Shown one piece after another: positions 52,076-61,489 of a DNA stretch of 64,000 nt (positions are counted from its first letter, which is position 1; each line of letters begins with the position of its first letter). The position numbers were made by a program, and so were the translations under genes. The DNA lies in assembly GCA_046328715.1 (NCBI GenBank), contig JAXLWB010000014.1, forward strand, positions 151,693 to 215,692. The letters are read 5' to 3'. The DNA comes from JAXLWB01 sp046328715. Its GTDB lineage: Bacteria; Chloroflexota; Anaerolineae; Caldilineales; Caldilineaceae. The notes beneath the pieces are model-generated. The model did no database searches. It was given only the letters and a program-made list of their open reading frames with translations, and was not told the origin of the DNA.

Positions 52076-52591
52076 TTACCAGTCCCCTGCATACTCGATG
52101 CTGAATGGCTCCGCCTGCGACTTGACCCAGGCATAGTGCAACTCATTGAGTTGACGCAGGTGCAGAAAGTCATGTGCCAACCAGGAAGAAAGCAGATCGC
52201 CTGCCTTTAGCGTGAATCCAGCAGTGTGTTGTTCGTCTTTTTCCCAGTCAGGCGTAGTCAATTGTCCTAGCCAATAGACCGATTGCTGGCGTTCGTGCAG
52301 AAAGTTTGCTAGTGACTCAGCTAGGATTCGCTCGTTGTATTTGCGCTCGCTCACCCAGCCAGCCGGATCGATCGGCGGACAAGGCTCGTCTGGCTTGTGC
52401 AATGTGTAATCGATCCGTTGGCGAAAGTCCTCGCGCTCCTCGTCATACAAGTGGTTGATCACTTCCAGAATAGACCAATCCTCTGGGGTTGGCCGCCAAC
52501 GTGCCTGGGTTTCAGTCACACCCTTAATGTAAGAGCGAATGGTTTCTGCATTTCGCTCTAGCTGCTGTGCCACCAAAATGTGATTTATCAT
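52076..52591 (-). CDS. DinB-like four-helix protein
   Basis: A 171-residue member of the DinB/YfiT metal-binding four-helix bundle superfamily. WSILEVINHLYDEEREDFRQRI provides the first metal His and LLSSWLAHDFLHLRQLNELH the other two (H-x3-H). These proteins often act as thiol S-transferases or are uncharacterised. The ATG overlaps the upstream amidohydrolase stop (ATGA), so it belongs to that operon. Confidence 0.85.
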   Translation of the reverse strand: MINHILVAQQLERNAETIRSYIKGVTETQARWRPTPEDWSILEVINHLYDEEREDFRQRIDYTLHKPDEPCPPIDPAGWVSERKYNERILAESLANFLHERQQSVYWLGQLTTPDWEKDEQHTAGFTLKAGDLLSSWLAHDFLHLRQLNELHYAWVKSQAEPFSIEYAGDW

Positions 52592-53826
52592 CGGATCAAT
52601 ATCCTCGTTTCCCTTGTTGTTTCTGCTGCAAGTTTACCACGTAAGATGACAGCCTGCTTCTCGGCCTGAAACTGGAGCGCAGAATGCCAATCCTGCGCAT
52701 TGAGGATCACCAGATTGGCTTCTTTTCCCACCTCCAACCCATAGTGGATCAGGCCTAAGACACCTGCGGGTGTGGTTGTTATCATCGGCAACACTCGGTT
52801 GACTTCCCCTTGCCAGGCAAACTGACCATTGTGCGCCATAAAATGAGCGACCTCAAGCATATCGTTGCGGCCAAAAGGGTAAAACCAATTGTCAATGTCA
52901 TCTTGCCCGCAAGCCACCGCGACCCCTGCATCCAATAACTGACGAACACGGGTGATACTGCGCGGCCAGGGATGAAGATGCGTGTCAAAGTCAGTTGCAA
53001 TCAAGGCTACATGGCTATTGCTGAAAATGGTAATGGCTGCTTCTCGCACTAGGCTGATGACCGAGTTTGCGTAATCATCTTCGTAAAAAGAAAGGGCCGC
53101 ACATTGCGTAGCGCTTACTCTACCATACCAGCTTGTACGTAACGTTTGGCGTGCAACCATTTCCAGCGTGCGTGAGGCAGGATTGGCCGTATCGTCACAA
53201 ACAAAATGCAGTGGTTTGTCATATTGCTTGGCAAGCGCAAAACAGAGATCGGTGTGCGCCTGTTGCGCGCCATCGGATGATTCGATCCAAGGAATCCCAC
53301 CCACAACATCAGCACCAAGCGACAACGCCTGATGCATGAGCGCCTCTGTCCGCGCACCGGCTACGCCATCTTGTGGAAATGCCACCACTTGCACGCTTAG
53401 CCAGGGTTGATACTTCTGCCGGATACGCAGTAGAGCGCGCACAGCTGTCAAGCCGTTTGCCTCATCAACGTCGCCGAAGAGGCGGATTGCGCAGGTACCA
53501 TGTTGGATCGCCAAGCGCATCGTTTCGTCGACTCGCTCAAAGACATCATCTTCGCTGTAGGCCGCTTTGACATAACTTGCTGCCTGGAAGCGCGGCAACG
53601 ATTGCACCCCTACTGGCTGCTCGGCCAGTCTGCGTCGCCAAAAGGATTTGCAGGCGTGCAGTTGACCGTTGACAAAGGCGGGCAAGGTCAAGCTTCCGCT
53701 GGCATCGATTTCTTGTGCGCCATGTGTAGCAAGTTTGTTCTCCAGTGCAGCAATTTTTGTTGCCTTGATACCGATATCAACCTGCGACCCGTCCATCAAA
53801 CGAGCGTTGCGAATGATCAAATCCAT
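52588..53826 (-). CDS. Degenerate cytosine-deaminase-like amidohydrolase (probable pseudoenzyme)
   Basis: The 412-residue paralogue of the next gene, colinear throughout. The amidohydrolase metal ligands are largely lost. The HxH of strand 1 reads Q-L-H (FVNGQLHACK). The His of HxDE is Val (FVCDDTANP, with Glu to Asp). The GHC His is Gln (ATQCAALSF). Only the distal Asp (GQDDIDNWF) and one His remain. It cannot use the usual zinc chemistry, yet has no frame damage. Probably a regulatory or binding partner. Confidence 0.8.
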   Translation of the reverse strand: MDLIIRNARLMDGSQVDIGIKATKIAALENKLATHGAQEIDASGSLTLPAFVNGQLHACKSFWRRRLAEQPVGVQSLPRFQAASYVKAAYSEDDVFERVDETMRLAIQHGTCAIRLFGDVDEANGLTAVRALLRIRQKYQPWLSVQVVAFPQDGVAGARTEALMHQALSLGADVVGGIPWIESSDGAQQAHTDLCFALAKQYDKPLHFVCDDTANPASRTLEMVARQTLRTSWYGRVSATQCAALSFYEDDYANSVISLVREAAITIFSNSHVALIATDFDTHLHPWPRSITRVRQLLDAGVAVACGQDDIDNWFYPFGRNDMLEVAHFMAHNGQFAWQGEVNRVLPMITTTPAGVLGLIHYGLEVGKEANLVILNAQDWHSALQFQAEKQAVILRGKLAAETTRETRILIR

Positions 53827-53828
53827 AG

Positions 53829-55034
53829 CTAAGGTCCAATTGTAACTACCAACTTACCATCTTTAAACGTGCCCAGCCGCGTTGGCAACTGCGGGACCAT
53901 CTCGGCGATGCATTGCGTGTCAAGAATGACGAGATCGGCTTTTGCCCCTTCGACGATCCCTTCCCTATTTCCGTAAAATGTCTTGGCGGGATTGCTCGAC
54001 ACCATCTGCAAACAGGCGGCAATCTCCTCGCTGCCGCTCATGTGGGCGACATGGGCAGTCAAATTGGCAATCTGCAGCAGATCATAGTTTCCCAATGGAT
54101 TGAAGGGATCGCAGACGTTGTCGGACGCCGCACAGACGTTCACGCCAGCCGCACGGAGCTCTTTGATGCGGGTCACGCCACGTGGTGCTGGAAAGTGGCT
54201 GCGTCCCATTAATACCAGATTGCAGGAAGGCAACGAGATGATCGTTATTTGTGCCTTCGCTACTTTGTCAATGATGCGCTGGGCATCGGTAGGCTGCATA
54301 AAGGCTAGCGAACAACAGTGCCCAGCTGTCACCTGTCCCTGCAGACCGTGGGCAATCGTCAAGTCGGCCAGGCGTTCGAGCGTACGCATCGCCGGGTCTT
54401 CGGTTTCGTCGATGTGGAGGTCGATGGGTTTGCCGGTACGTTCTGCCTCTTTGAAGACTGCCAGCAGGGCCGCCTCTGGATTTTCTTCTAAGGCTGGCGC
54501 ACCGCCCACGAACTCGGCACCCATATCTAATGCACTTGCCACGGCGGCGTCCGCTTCATGCGTACGTGTCAAGCCACCTAGCGCTACAATTTGCAGATCG
54601 ATCTGCTCTTTGAATTGCTCGCGCACCTCAAGTACGGTTTCAAGCGCTACCAGATCGCTCTGTAACTCAATATCTACATGCGTACGTATCGCTGTCGTGC
54701 CATAACGAATGGCCTGTTTCAAGGCTCGACTCATCCCTGCACGGATGCGATTGCGCATGTCATGATGTTTGTTGGCGCGCCAGACCATGATCGCTTCGAG
54801 CAAGGTTCCGCTCTGATTGGCGATGTTGAAATAGGTCTTGTCGAGATGGGTGTGCAGATCGACCATGCCTGGCATGATGACACAGCCATTCAACTCCCAC
54901 TCGTTACTACCCATGCCAGCCAGTGCTGGTGCGATTCGAGCAATTTTGCCAGCATGAATGGCTAAGTCGGTTAAGGGGGCCTGGTCATCCAGTCGCCCAT
55001 TGCGTAAAATCCAATCAAATGTGTCCATGTGCAT
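53829..55034 (-). CDS. Cytosine-deaminase-like amidohydrolase
   Basis: A 401-residue TIM-barrel hydrolase of the CodA class. The metal ligands are intact: HTHLD in VDLHTHLDKTYF, HIDE in DLHIDETEDP, His in VTAGHCCSLAF and Asp in CAASDNVCDPF. It starts at the ATG giving MHMDTFDWILRN; a TTG start 12 nt upstream overlaps the creatininase stop. Substrate may be cytosine, a modified pyrimidine or another cyclic amidine. Confidence 0.88.
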   Translation of the reverse strand: MHMDTFDWILRNGRLDDQAPLTDLAIHAGKIARIAPALAGMGSNEWELNGCVIMPGMVDLHTHLDKTYFNIANQSGTLLEAIMVWRANKHHDMRNRIRAGMSRALKQAIRYGTTAIRTHVDIELQSDLVALETVLEVREQFKEQIDLQIVALGGLTRTHEADAAVASALDMGAEFVGGAPALEENPEAALLAVFKEAERTGKPIDLHIDETEDPAMRTLERLADLTIAHGLQGQVTAGHCCSLAFMQPTDAQRIIDKVAKAQITIISLPSCNLVLMGRSHFPAPRGVTRIKELRAAGVNVCAASDNVCDPFNPLGNYDLLQIANLTAHVAHMSGSEEIAACLQMVSSNPAKTFYGNREGIVEGAKADLVILDTQCIAEMVPQLPTRLGTFKDGKLVVTIGP

Positions 55035-55042
55035 AGCGCTTG

Positions 55043-55816
55043 TCAACTTATTGCGACTTCAAAGGTGCTGATGGATTGAATCAATTTTACCAATCTTTGT
55101 ACTGCTGCCTCAATCAGTACCTGGCCTTTTTCAGCAGTGCCCAGTGTCGCATCGCCGAACACACCTGTAGGACTCCAATCATTCGAGAGCCAGGCAGTTG
55201 AGGCAGCACCGAAGAGAAAGAGCGGCGTCTCGCTCTGAGGAAAACTAGGAAAGTGCGAGACCGCACGCTCCAGCTTCACCAACTCGGGTGCAATTGCCAG
55301 CATCATCGAAGTCTCTAGCTCGCCAGCATGGATGCCAAAGCGCCTCTCCTGGGCTGTAATCTCAAAAGGTGCATCGACGAGCAATGCCGGCTGCAGACAA
55401 AAGCACATCAAACCTGTCGCAACCCGAATATCACGGGCCGTAGCCTCAAGTATCGCCACGTTGCCGCCATGCCCATTGAGCAACGCCAATCGGCGAAATC
55501 CCGCCCGCTTAAGACTGGCGGCAACTTCATGCAGCAGTGCGTTCAACGTTTGCAGCGTGAGCGTGATCGTGCCCGGAAAGGCAATATGCTCGTTGCTCTT
55601 GCCGTAGTTGATTGCTGGCAGCGCCCACGCTCGAACCTCGTCGGGCAATCGTTGCATTGTCAACTCAAGGATATGGGTTACAATCAGCGTATCGGTGATA
55701 ACTGGTAGATGAGGTCCATGCTGTTCAATGGCCCCAATCGGTAAAATGACTACGCCGCTGTTTTTATCCAGCGCCTCGATCTCTTTCCAGGTGTAGTGAC
55801 TCAAGTTTCGGTTCAT
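55043..55816 (-). CDS. Creatininase-family amidohydrolase
   Basis: A 257-residue Zn/Mn-dependent enzyme that opens cyclic amides. LPIGAIEQHGPHLPVITDT, LLNGHGGNVAI and IHAGELETS are the family metal-binding motifs. Members include creatininase and archaeal ArfB (FAPy hydrolase). It starts a tight run creatininase-amidohydrolase-degenerate amidohydrolase-DinB, all overlapping or within 3 nt. Confidence 0.9.
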   Translation of the reverse strand: MNRNLSHYTWKEIEALDKNSGVVILPIGAIEQHGPHLPVITDTLIVTHILELTMQRLPDEVRAWALPAINYGKSNEHIAFPGTITLTLQTLNALLHEVAASLKRAGFRRLALLNGHGGNVAILEATARDIRVATGLMCFCLQPALLVDAPFEITAQERRFGIHAGELETSMMLAIAPELVKLERAVSHFPSFPQSETPLFLFGAASTAWLSNDWSPTGVFGDATLGTAEKGQVLIEAAVQRLVKLIQSISTFEVAIS

Positions 55817-55832
55817 AGTGGAAAAGTGGCAG

Positions 55833-55883
55833 AGTGGTAGAGTAGCAAAGCTTGAATTTACTTTGCTACTCTGCTACTTTTTT
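55833..55883. terminator. 18-bp hairpin between FAD-oxidase and creatininase genes
   Basis: AGTGGTAGAGTAGCAAAG (55833-55850) pairs with CTTTGCTACTCTGCTACT (55861-55878). A T-run follows on the plus strand, and a weaker TTTT follows on the minus strand after 8 nt. The neighbouring genes are both minus, so it may attenuate the operon. Confidence 0.5.
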
Positions 55884-57222
55884 ACTTGTTCAAATGTCCT
55901 GGGTTTAATAAACCATAGGGATCCCAACGCTGGCGAGCATCTAGGATCGGCTGCCCGTTCCAGCGAACGTCGTCATCGAGTTTGTGGCTGTGCGGATTGG
56001 CGATCCACACCCCAATCGACTCGCTATAGGCGTTGATTTCGGCAATCTGCTCGTCGGAACGATAGTAGATCAGGCTAAGTCCTTGCGGGTAAAGGACGCC
56101 CTTGAACTTCATAAATTCGATGTGACAGAGTAGATCATCGCCATAGCGCGCTTTTAACAGCCGGAGTTGCTCATATACCTGGGTCGGTGAAAATTGGTCT
56201 TGCGAGTAAGTCCAATGTTCGTCGGCCTTGATCGCCCAAAGTGTGGTATGGTTCCAGGCAAAATCCGAGAGCAACAACCCTTTACGCAGATAATTCTCCG
56301 CCGAACCACTCCAACTGATCGCTCCACCAAAGTGTGCCGCTCGCTCCGCAAGCTCCTCTTGCGCCATGGTCACATGGAGAAGCACAATCGCCTGCCCGCC
56401 AGGGCAGCCTCCTTGTTTGACTAACTGGATCATAAAGCTGGGAATTGGCCATTCTAATACTGTAATCAGCCGCTTGGCGACTGCTTCATCCGTGGCCAGC
56501 GATTCGCCAAAGCGCAGTGCAGCTTCAAAATCGTCGAAGGCGACCACCGCCTGCCACCAGGGCTGTTCCGGAGCCAGTGCAAAGGTCAAATCTACAATCA
56601 CACAGGTCAATCCACAATTGTGAATCACCCCTTGTAGTGCTTCCATACCGCTGACCGTGATCAATTGAGGTTCCTCTTCCACAGTCAGAACCGTTGCGCT
56701 CAGCACATTGCCTTCATCCCAAAGTGTACCCCAGGTAACTGAGCCGACGCCGCCCGAGCCACCCGCCAAAAAGCCGCCCGCAGTGGCTGTCAAGAGTGTG
56801 CTTGGATAGAAACGCAGTTCGGCACCGATCTTGCGTGCGGAGCGCTCCATGGAGATCAGCAAGGTGCCTGCTTCCACGCGCATCGTTTGTGGAGTTAACT
56901 CCAAGATGCGGTCGAGCCGTTTTGTGCTAAGCAGAATGCCGCCTTGCATGGGAATTCCTTGCCCGTAGTTGCCAGTTCCGGCACCGCGCAATGTAACAGG
57001 AATTCGCTCTTTCGCTGCAAGTGCGATCACGGCACGCAACTCATCAACCGTAGCTGGACGTACCATTACGTCGGCCACTTTGTCATTGAGTTGTGGTTTG
57101 AGAACGGGCGAAAACCAATAACAATCGCGTGAATTGTTTTGTAGCTGTGTCTCGTCGGTGATGACATGCGCGTCACCCACAATGGTGCGCAGTTCGTGGA
57201 GAATGGTTGTAGAAAGTGGCAT
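55882..57222 (-). CDS. FAD-linked oxidase (GlcD/VAO-type)
   Basis: A 446-residue flavoprotein. The N-terminal PCMH FAD-binding domain has RPATVDELRAVIALAAKERIPVTLRGAGTGNYGQGIPMQGGILLSTKRLD and TAGGFLAGGSGGVGSVTWGTLWD. The C-terminus NPHSHKLDDDVRWNG, RWDPYGLLNPGHL is typical of 2-hydroxy acid or lignostilbene-type oxidases. It lies 41 nt after the RibD-like gene. Substrate unknown; a role in degradation of a cyclic compound is suggested only by context. Confidence 0.88.
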   Translation of the reverse strand: MPLSTTILHELRTIVGDAHVITDETQLQNNSRDCYWFSPVLKPQLNDKVADVMVRPATVDELRAVIALAAKERIPVTLRGAGTGNYGQGIPMQGGILLSTKRLDRILELTPQTMRVEAGTLLISMERSARKIGAELRFYPSTLLTATAGGFLAGGSGGVGSVTWGTLWDEGNVLSATVLTVEEEPQLITVSGMEALQGVIHNCGLTCVIVDLTFALAPEQPWWQAVVAFDDFEAALRFGESLATDEAVAKRLITVLEWPIPSFMIQLVKQGGCPGGQAIVLLHVTMAQEELAERAAHFGGAISWSGSAENYLRKGLLLSDFAWNHTTLWAIKADEHWTYSQDQFSPTQVYEQLRLLKARYGDDLLCHIEFMKFKGVLYPQGLSLIYYRSDEQIAEINAYSESIGVWIANPHSHKLDDDVRWNGQPILDARQRWDPYGLLNPGHLNK

Positions 57223-57263
57223 GAGCGTTATGAAAGATTAGTTTGTATGGAAAAACAAGATTG

Positions 57264-58121
57264 TTAGACGTAGGAACAGCGAGTGCGCATAAAGAGATAG
57301 TCTCCTACTCGATGCAGACTCAACGGTTTGGAGTAGGGCGCATCTTCTGGTAGCCAGGTGACACCTTCTGTATAGCTGGGACGAAAGGCATCGTTGCTGC
57401 GTCCAATGAAGGCGGGGCAAAGTGTTACAAACTCCTCGTCGATCAGGCCAGCCTTGAGCATACCGCCCATCACTCGTGGCCCACCCTCGCAGAGCAGGTT
57501 TTCGACATGATAGTCGTGTCGTAATGTGAGGACAAGTCCTTGTAGGTCCACAGAGCTGTCGCCAAATTCGATCACGTCGAGTTTGGCTGCACACTTCGCA
57601 CCATTTGCCCGTTCCGCACCTCGATGGGTTGTCGCAAAGATGATGTGATGCTCGGCGTCGAGAAATGGTGCTTCGTTGTAGCCTATATTTCCATCGTAGG
57701 AGAGCACAATTAACAAGGGCTTAGGGCTGCGTTCTTCTATGCGTCGCAGTTCTGTAAAGGCAGCCGCATCCTCAGGGAAGATAGTTTGAGCATTCCAAAT
57801 ATGGTCTGGCTCGATCCTGAGCGTATTATCTCCGATGATGAGGGCATCGGCGCGCGAACGCAGCAATCCCATTAGCCAGCGGTCGTGACGGTTAAATTTG
57901 GTGACATCGCCGCCCGCTGCTTTCCCTGGCACATTGTATGAAACCCGGCCATCCCTGGATTGAGCAAAGTTACTATAGGTGTAGGGGCGTTCACCTGCGG
58001 CAGGCAAGTGCCAATTGCCAGGATAGATAGAAAGGAAAGAAGATGGCAAACCGGACGTAGATGAAGCTTCGTCAGAAAAGAGAAGTTGGTAGGCAGTGCC
58101 GGGTCCATTGGGTTGAAGCAT
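57264..58121 (-). CDS. RibD C-terminal-type reductase (dihydrofolate reductase fold)
   Basis: A 285-residue NADPH-dependent reductase-like protein. SNFAQSRDGRVSYN (family S-DG), LMGLLRSRADALIIGDNTLRIE, and NLLCEGGPRVMGGMLKAGLIDEEFVTLCPAFIG match the RibD-C/pyrimidine reductase fold. TGG-AG precedes the ATG. It has no deaminase half. It could act in flavin synthesis or on another pteridine- or pyrimidine-like substrate. It heads the minus-strand cluster. Confidence 0.85.
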   Translation of the reverse strand: MLQPNGPGTAYQLLFSDEASSTSGLPSSFLSIYPGNWHLPAAGERPYTYSNFAQSRDGRVSYNVPGKAAGGDVTKFNRHDRWLMGLLRSRADALIIGDNTLRIEPDHIWNAQTIFPEDAAAFTELRRIEERSPKPLLIVLSYDGNIGYNEAPFLDAEHHIIFATTHRGAERANGAKCAAKLDVIEFGDSSVDLQGLVLTLRHDYHVENLLCEGGPRVMGGMLKAGLIDEEFVTLCPAFIGRSNDAFRPSYTEGVTWLPEDAPYSKPLSLHRVGDYLFMRTRCSYV

Positions 58122-58389
58122 AATTTTCTCCAAAGGGCTGGAAGCATGTAGGTTGTACAATCATTCCGACCCTAACCTGAATGAATGCAAAGATAGACAC
58201 ATTGAAGAGATCTCACCGTAAAAGCGTAGGTTTACCTTGTAATACTTTTCGAATGAAATCGATATACTCTACTGTAGGAAGGGATTTGCAACCTCGAAAC
58301 GATGCCAACCTGGCGAGAGTTGCTCAAAAACAATTTCAATGTTACTGCATTCTTGTTAAATTGAAAAGGCGGAAAAAAGGTTGCAGCTT

Positions 58390-58418
58390 TTCCAACTATT
58401 TGCTGAACATGTTACAAT
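58390..58418 (+). promoter_or_regulatory. Predicted leaderless promoter of the flippase gene
   Basis: TTCCAA (58390-58395), a 17-bp spacer and TACAAT (58413-58418) place the start site on or next to the ATG at 58426. No ribosome-binding site is visible in between. Upstream, 58122-58389 contains only an unassigned TATACT near 58260. Confidence 0.45.
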
Positions 58419-58425
58419 CGCAGCT

Positions 58426-59958
58426 ATGCAACAGGCGTCAGAGCCTTTACCGTCGACTGGTTCACCGCCAGCTTCAACAACGACACCGCCAGCCGCTACG
58501 GGACATCCGGTGGGGCGACGTGTTTTAACCAATACAAGTGCGCTGGCTGCTTCTAATCTTTGGCGGATTTTCATCAGCTTTATTTTGCAATTGATGATCT
58601 CTCGCCGGTTGGGCGTTGAGGGCATGGGCTATTATACGATTGCCTTAACTTATCTCAATGTTTGCCAGGTGATTAGCGAACTTGGGTTACCAGCAATGCT
58701 AACACGCGACTTGGCGCAATTCCCGACACAACGTCGTGCCTATTTCCGTTACTCGTTTCTGCTACAGTTGGGTTTGGCCATCGTGCTTTGCTTCATCCTA
58801 GCCATTGTGTCGCAATTGCTTCCAATCGAAGCAACGGCGCAACGCATCCTCTGGATTGTTGGCCTTTCCCTACCTTTGTATGCAGTAACCTCTAGCTGTC
58901 AAACTCTGTTCCAAGCAGGCGAACGGCTGGAACTGATCTTCGGGGTTGAAACATTGGTCAATACCCTGATTCTGGCAGCTAGTTTGGCAATATTGTGGAA
59001 CGGTGGTAGTGTACTTGGATTGGTTGCCGTGCTGGTGGGTACGCAGTTACTTTCGGCGATTATATGCTTACTGTTGCTGCGCTTCGTGCGGCTGATGAGC
59101 GAGCCACAGGAAGAGATCGCACTCAGCTTCAACACGCTCTGGCAACGGAGCCGCCCGTTTTTCGGGTTGGCACTAGCAGATGTGTTATTGCAGCGGTTGG
59201 ATACCTTGTTGCTTAGTGTGTTAGGCAATGTGACCATAACCGGTATTTACGGAACCAGCGACAATTTGGTGCGAGTCTTGCTCAAGATAGTACAAAGCTT
59301 GTGGCGGGCGATCTATCCTACGTTGAGCCGCATGCGTAACCAGTCGCAAAGCCGTTACTTTGCACTTTGTCGCCTGAGTCTGCGCTATGGTCTGATCGTT
59401 TTGGTGCCAGGAGCTGCATTAGGCGCCGTCGTTGCCCCTGATTTGATGCGTTTGGTTTATGAGGACAGCTTTGCGGCTTATGCGCCAGTGCTGCAAATTG
59501 CGATTTGGACGGCTCCGGCGTTTCTTCTTGAGCTATACGCCGTCACGATCTTTATGGTAGAAAATCGTCCACTCTACAGTGTTTTGATTACTGGAGTACA
59601 CCTGATTGTGATGGCAATTCTGTTGCCGTTGCTGATCGGCGGAGCAGGTGCCTTGGGTGCTGCTATTGCAGTCACAATCGCCGGAGTAATGGGTTCGCTG
59701 GTTGGGATTGGACTGATTCTACGCAATCAACTTCCACTGGATCTTTCCAAACTTGGGCAAATCGTAATTGCTGCCGCAGTGAGTGCGATGGTTGCGCTGC
59801 TGTTGCCTACAAGTTGGTATATCAAGGTAGCGGTTGGTGGCTGTATCGATCTGATATTGCTGTGGTTGATGCGGGCATTAACGATGGATGATATTGAAGG
59901 AGTTGTCACGGCACTGTTGGGGCGTTCCCCTCAACTGAGCAGTAAAAGTAGAATCTAG
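58426..59958 (+). CDS. Wzx-like oligosaccharide flippase
   Basis: A 510-residue polysaccharide flippase of the MATE-like superfamily with about 12-14 membrane helices. After a Pro/Thr-rich N-terminus come TNTSALAASNLWRIFISFILQLMISRRLGVEGMGYYTIALTY, DRLDTLLLSVLGNV and the long helical region. It flips lipid-linked repeat units across the membrane. First of a five-gene surface polysaccharide run. The in-frame ATG at 58381 lies upstream of the -10 and is rejected. Confidence 0.88.
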   Translation: MQQASEPLPSTGSPPASTTTPPAATGHPVGRRVLTNTSALAASNLWRIFISFILQLMISRRLGVEGMGYYTIALTYLNVCQVISELGLPAMLTRDLAQFPTQRRAYFRYSFLLQLGLAIVLCFILAIVSQLLPIEATAQRILWIVGLSLPLYAVTSSCQTLFQAGERLELIFGVETLVNTLILAASLAILWNGGSVLGLVAVLVGTQLLSAIICLLLLRFVRLMSEPQEEIALSFNTLWQRSRPFFGLALADVLLQRLDTLLLSVLGNVTITGIYGTSDNLVRVLLKIVQSLWRAIYPTLSRMRNQSQSRYFALCRLSLRYGLIVLVPGAALGAVVAPDLMRLVYEDSFAAYAPVLQIAIWTAPAFLLELYAVTIFMVENRPLYSVLITGVHLIVMAILLPLLIGGAGALGAAIAVTIAGVMGSLVGIGLILRNQLPLDLSKLGQIVIAAAVSAMVALLLPTSWYIKVAVGGCIDLILLWLMRALTMDDIEGVVTALLGRSPQLSSKSRI

Positions 59959-60076
59959 TTGTTTCCTGATCGATTGATTCGTTTATAGGGGAATTTTTCA
60001 TCGATGTGGTTTGATTCTGATAGCCATTTCTAGAAGATAACCCTCGGTTCTTGCCAGAGACACTTTTGGGCAAATT

Positions 60077-61360
60077 ATGGACGCTGACACTGAGAACAAA
60101 GGGAAAAGCCAAGAGCAAACAGCACAAAGTTTACGTGTGCTGATGATTGCACCAACGAGCTTTTTCGCTGATTATGGTTGTCATGTGCGGATCTATGAAG
60201 AAGCGCAGATTCTGCAAAAACTAGGACATCGGGTCACCATTGTCACCTACCGCAACGGCAACGATGTTCCGGGATTGGATATTCGGCGTACCTTGCCGAT
60301 CCCATGGCGCCAGAGTTACGAGGTTGGGTCGAGTCGCCACAAACTTGGGTTCGATCTCCTGCTAGGAGCAAAGACGCTACAGTTGCTCTTTCAAGAACGC
60401 TTTGATGTCATCCATGCTCACTTGCATGAGGGGGCTTTGATCGGTCAGGTGCTTGGTAAGTTGGCCAGATTACCAGTCGTTTTCGACTTTCAGGGTAGCT
60501 TGACCGAAGAAATGATCGACCATAAGTTCTTGCGGCGCGACAGCTTTGTATACAAACCGTTGCGCAACCTGGAGCGCTGGATTGATCACTGGTCACCGGT
60601 CATTCTTACCAGTTCAGCGAATGCACAACAGCTACTCATCAGCTCTTTCGCCATCGATGATTCGCGGGTAGCGCTGCTGCCTGACTGTGTGAATGCGGAT
60701 GCATTTCGCCCGCGCGAAACGTTCGATGCGCAGCAGCTACAACAACTACGTAGTGACCTCGGTATTCCTGAGCAGGCCCAGTTGATTGTCTATTTGGGAT
60801 TACTGGCTGAATACCAAGGAACAGGCCTGCTACTGCGGGCGATGCAACGGATTATCCGCCAAGAGCCGAACGTTTACTTGTTGCTTATGGGTTTCCCAGG
60901 CGTAGCCTATTACCAGCAATTGGCACAGAATCTGGGGATTGCCGAGCGGGTTATATTTACTGGTAAAGTTCCCTACGTCAAGGCACCCACCTGTTTAGCA
61001 TTGGGCAATGTGGCTGTTGCGCCCAAGCTAAGTATTAGTGAGGGTGCTGGCAAATTACTCAACTATATGGCAACCGCCTTGCCCACCGTCGCCTTCGATA
61101 CCCCAGTCGCACGCGAGTACTTGGGGCGTCACGGATTGTACGCAGTGCGCGGCGATGTGACTAGCTTGGCCAAAAAGTTGCTCTCCGCCTTGAATGGTGG
61201 CGATGGTATGGCCAACTCTGGACGCCAGTTGCGACAACGGGCGATTCAGCTTTACAGTTGGGAAACGGCAGGTCGGCAAATTGTTTCGATCTATGAGCGA
61301 CTTCTGGGCAAGGAAGCGGGGGGCGAACTTCCAATCGAACTTGCTCCGACGCGTAAATGA
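60077..61360 (+). CDS. GT4-family glycosyltransferase
   Basis: A 427-residue retaining glycosyltransferase with GT-B fold. LRVLMIAPTSFFADYGCHVRIYEEAQILQKLGHRVTIVTY is the acceptor-domain start, and HAHLHEGALIGQVLGKL follows. The donor domain has IVYLGLLAEYQGTGLLLRAMQRI, VIFTGKVPYVKAP and SISEGAGKLLNYMATALPTVAFDTPVAREYLG with the E-x7-type region. Sugar and acceptor unknown. It lies 118 nt after the flippase. Confidence 0.9.
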   Translation: MDADTENKGKSQEQTAQSLRVLMIAPTSFFADYGCHVRIYEEAQILQKLGHRVTIVTYRNGNDVPGLDIRRTLPIPWRQSYEVGSSRHKLGFDLLLGAKTLQLLFQERFDVIHAHLHEGALIGQVLGKLARLPVVFDFQGSLTEEMIDHKFLRRDSFVYKPLRNLERWIDHWSPVILTSSANAQQLLISSFAIDDSRVALLPDCVNADAFRPRETFDAQQLQQLRSDLGIPEQAQLIVYLGLLAEYQGTGLLLRAMQRIIRQEPNVYLLLMGFPGVAYYQQLAQNLGIAERVIFTGKVPYVKAPTCLALGNVAVAPKLSISEGAGKLLNYMATALPTVAFDTPVAREYLGRHGLYAVRGDVTSLAKKLLSALNGGDGMANSGRQLRQRAIQLYSWETAGRQIVSIYERLLGKEAGGELPIELAPTRK

Positions 61361-61489
61361 GTTCCGTGTAGGCAAGCTCATACAACCACAATAGCCAGTT
61401 GCGGATTGTTCTGTCATTGAGTTTGGGCCACTACCTTCAGTATCGGCTGATTTGTGGGGAGTAGAACTTTTACGATAAAGGTAAGCTTA

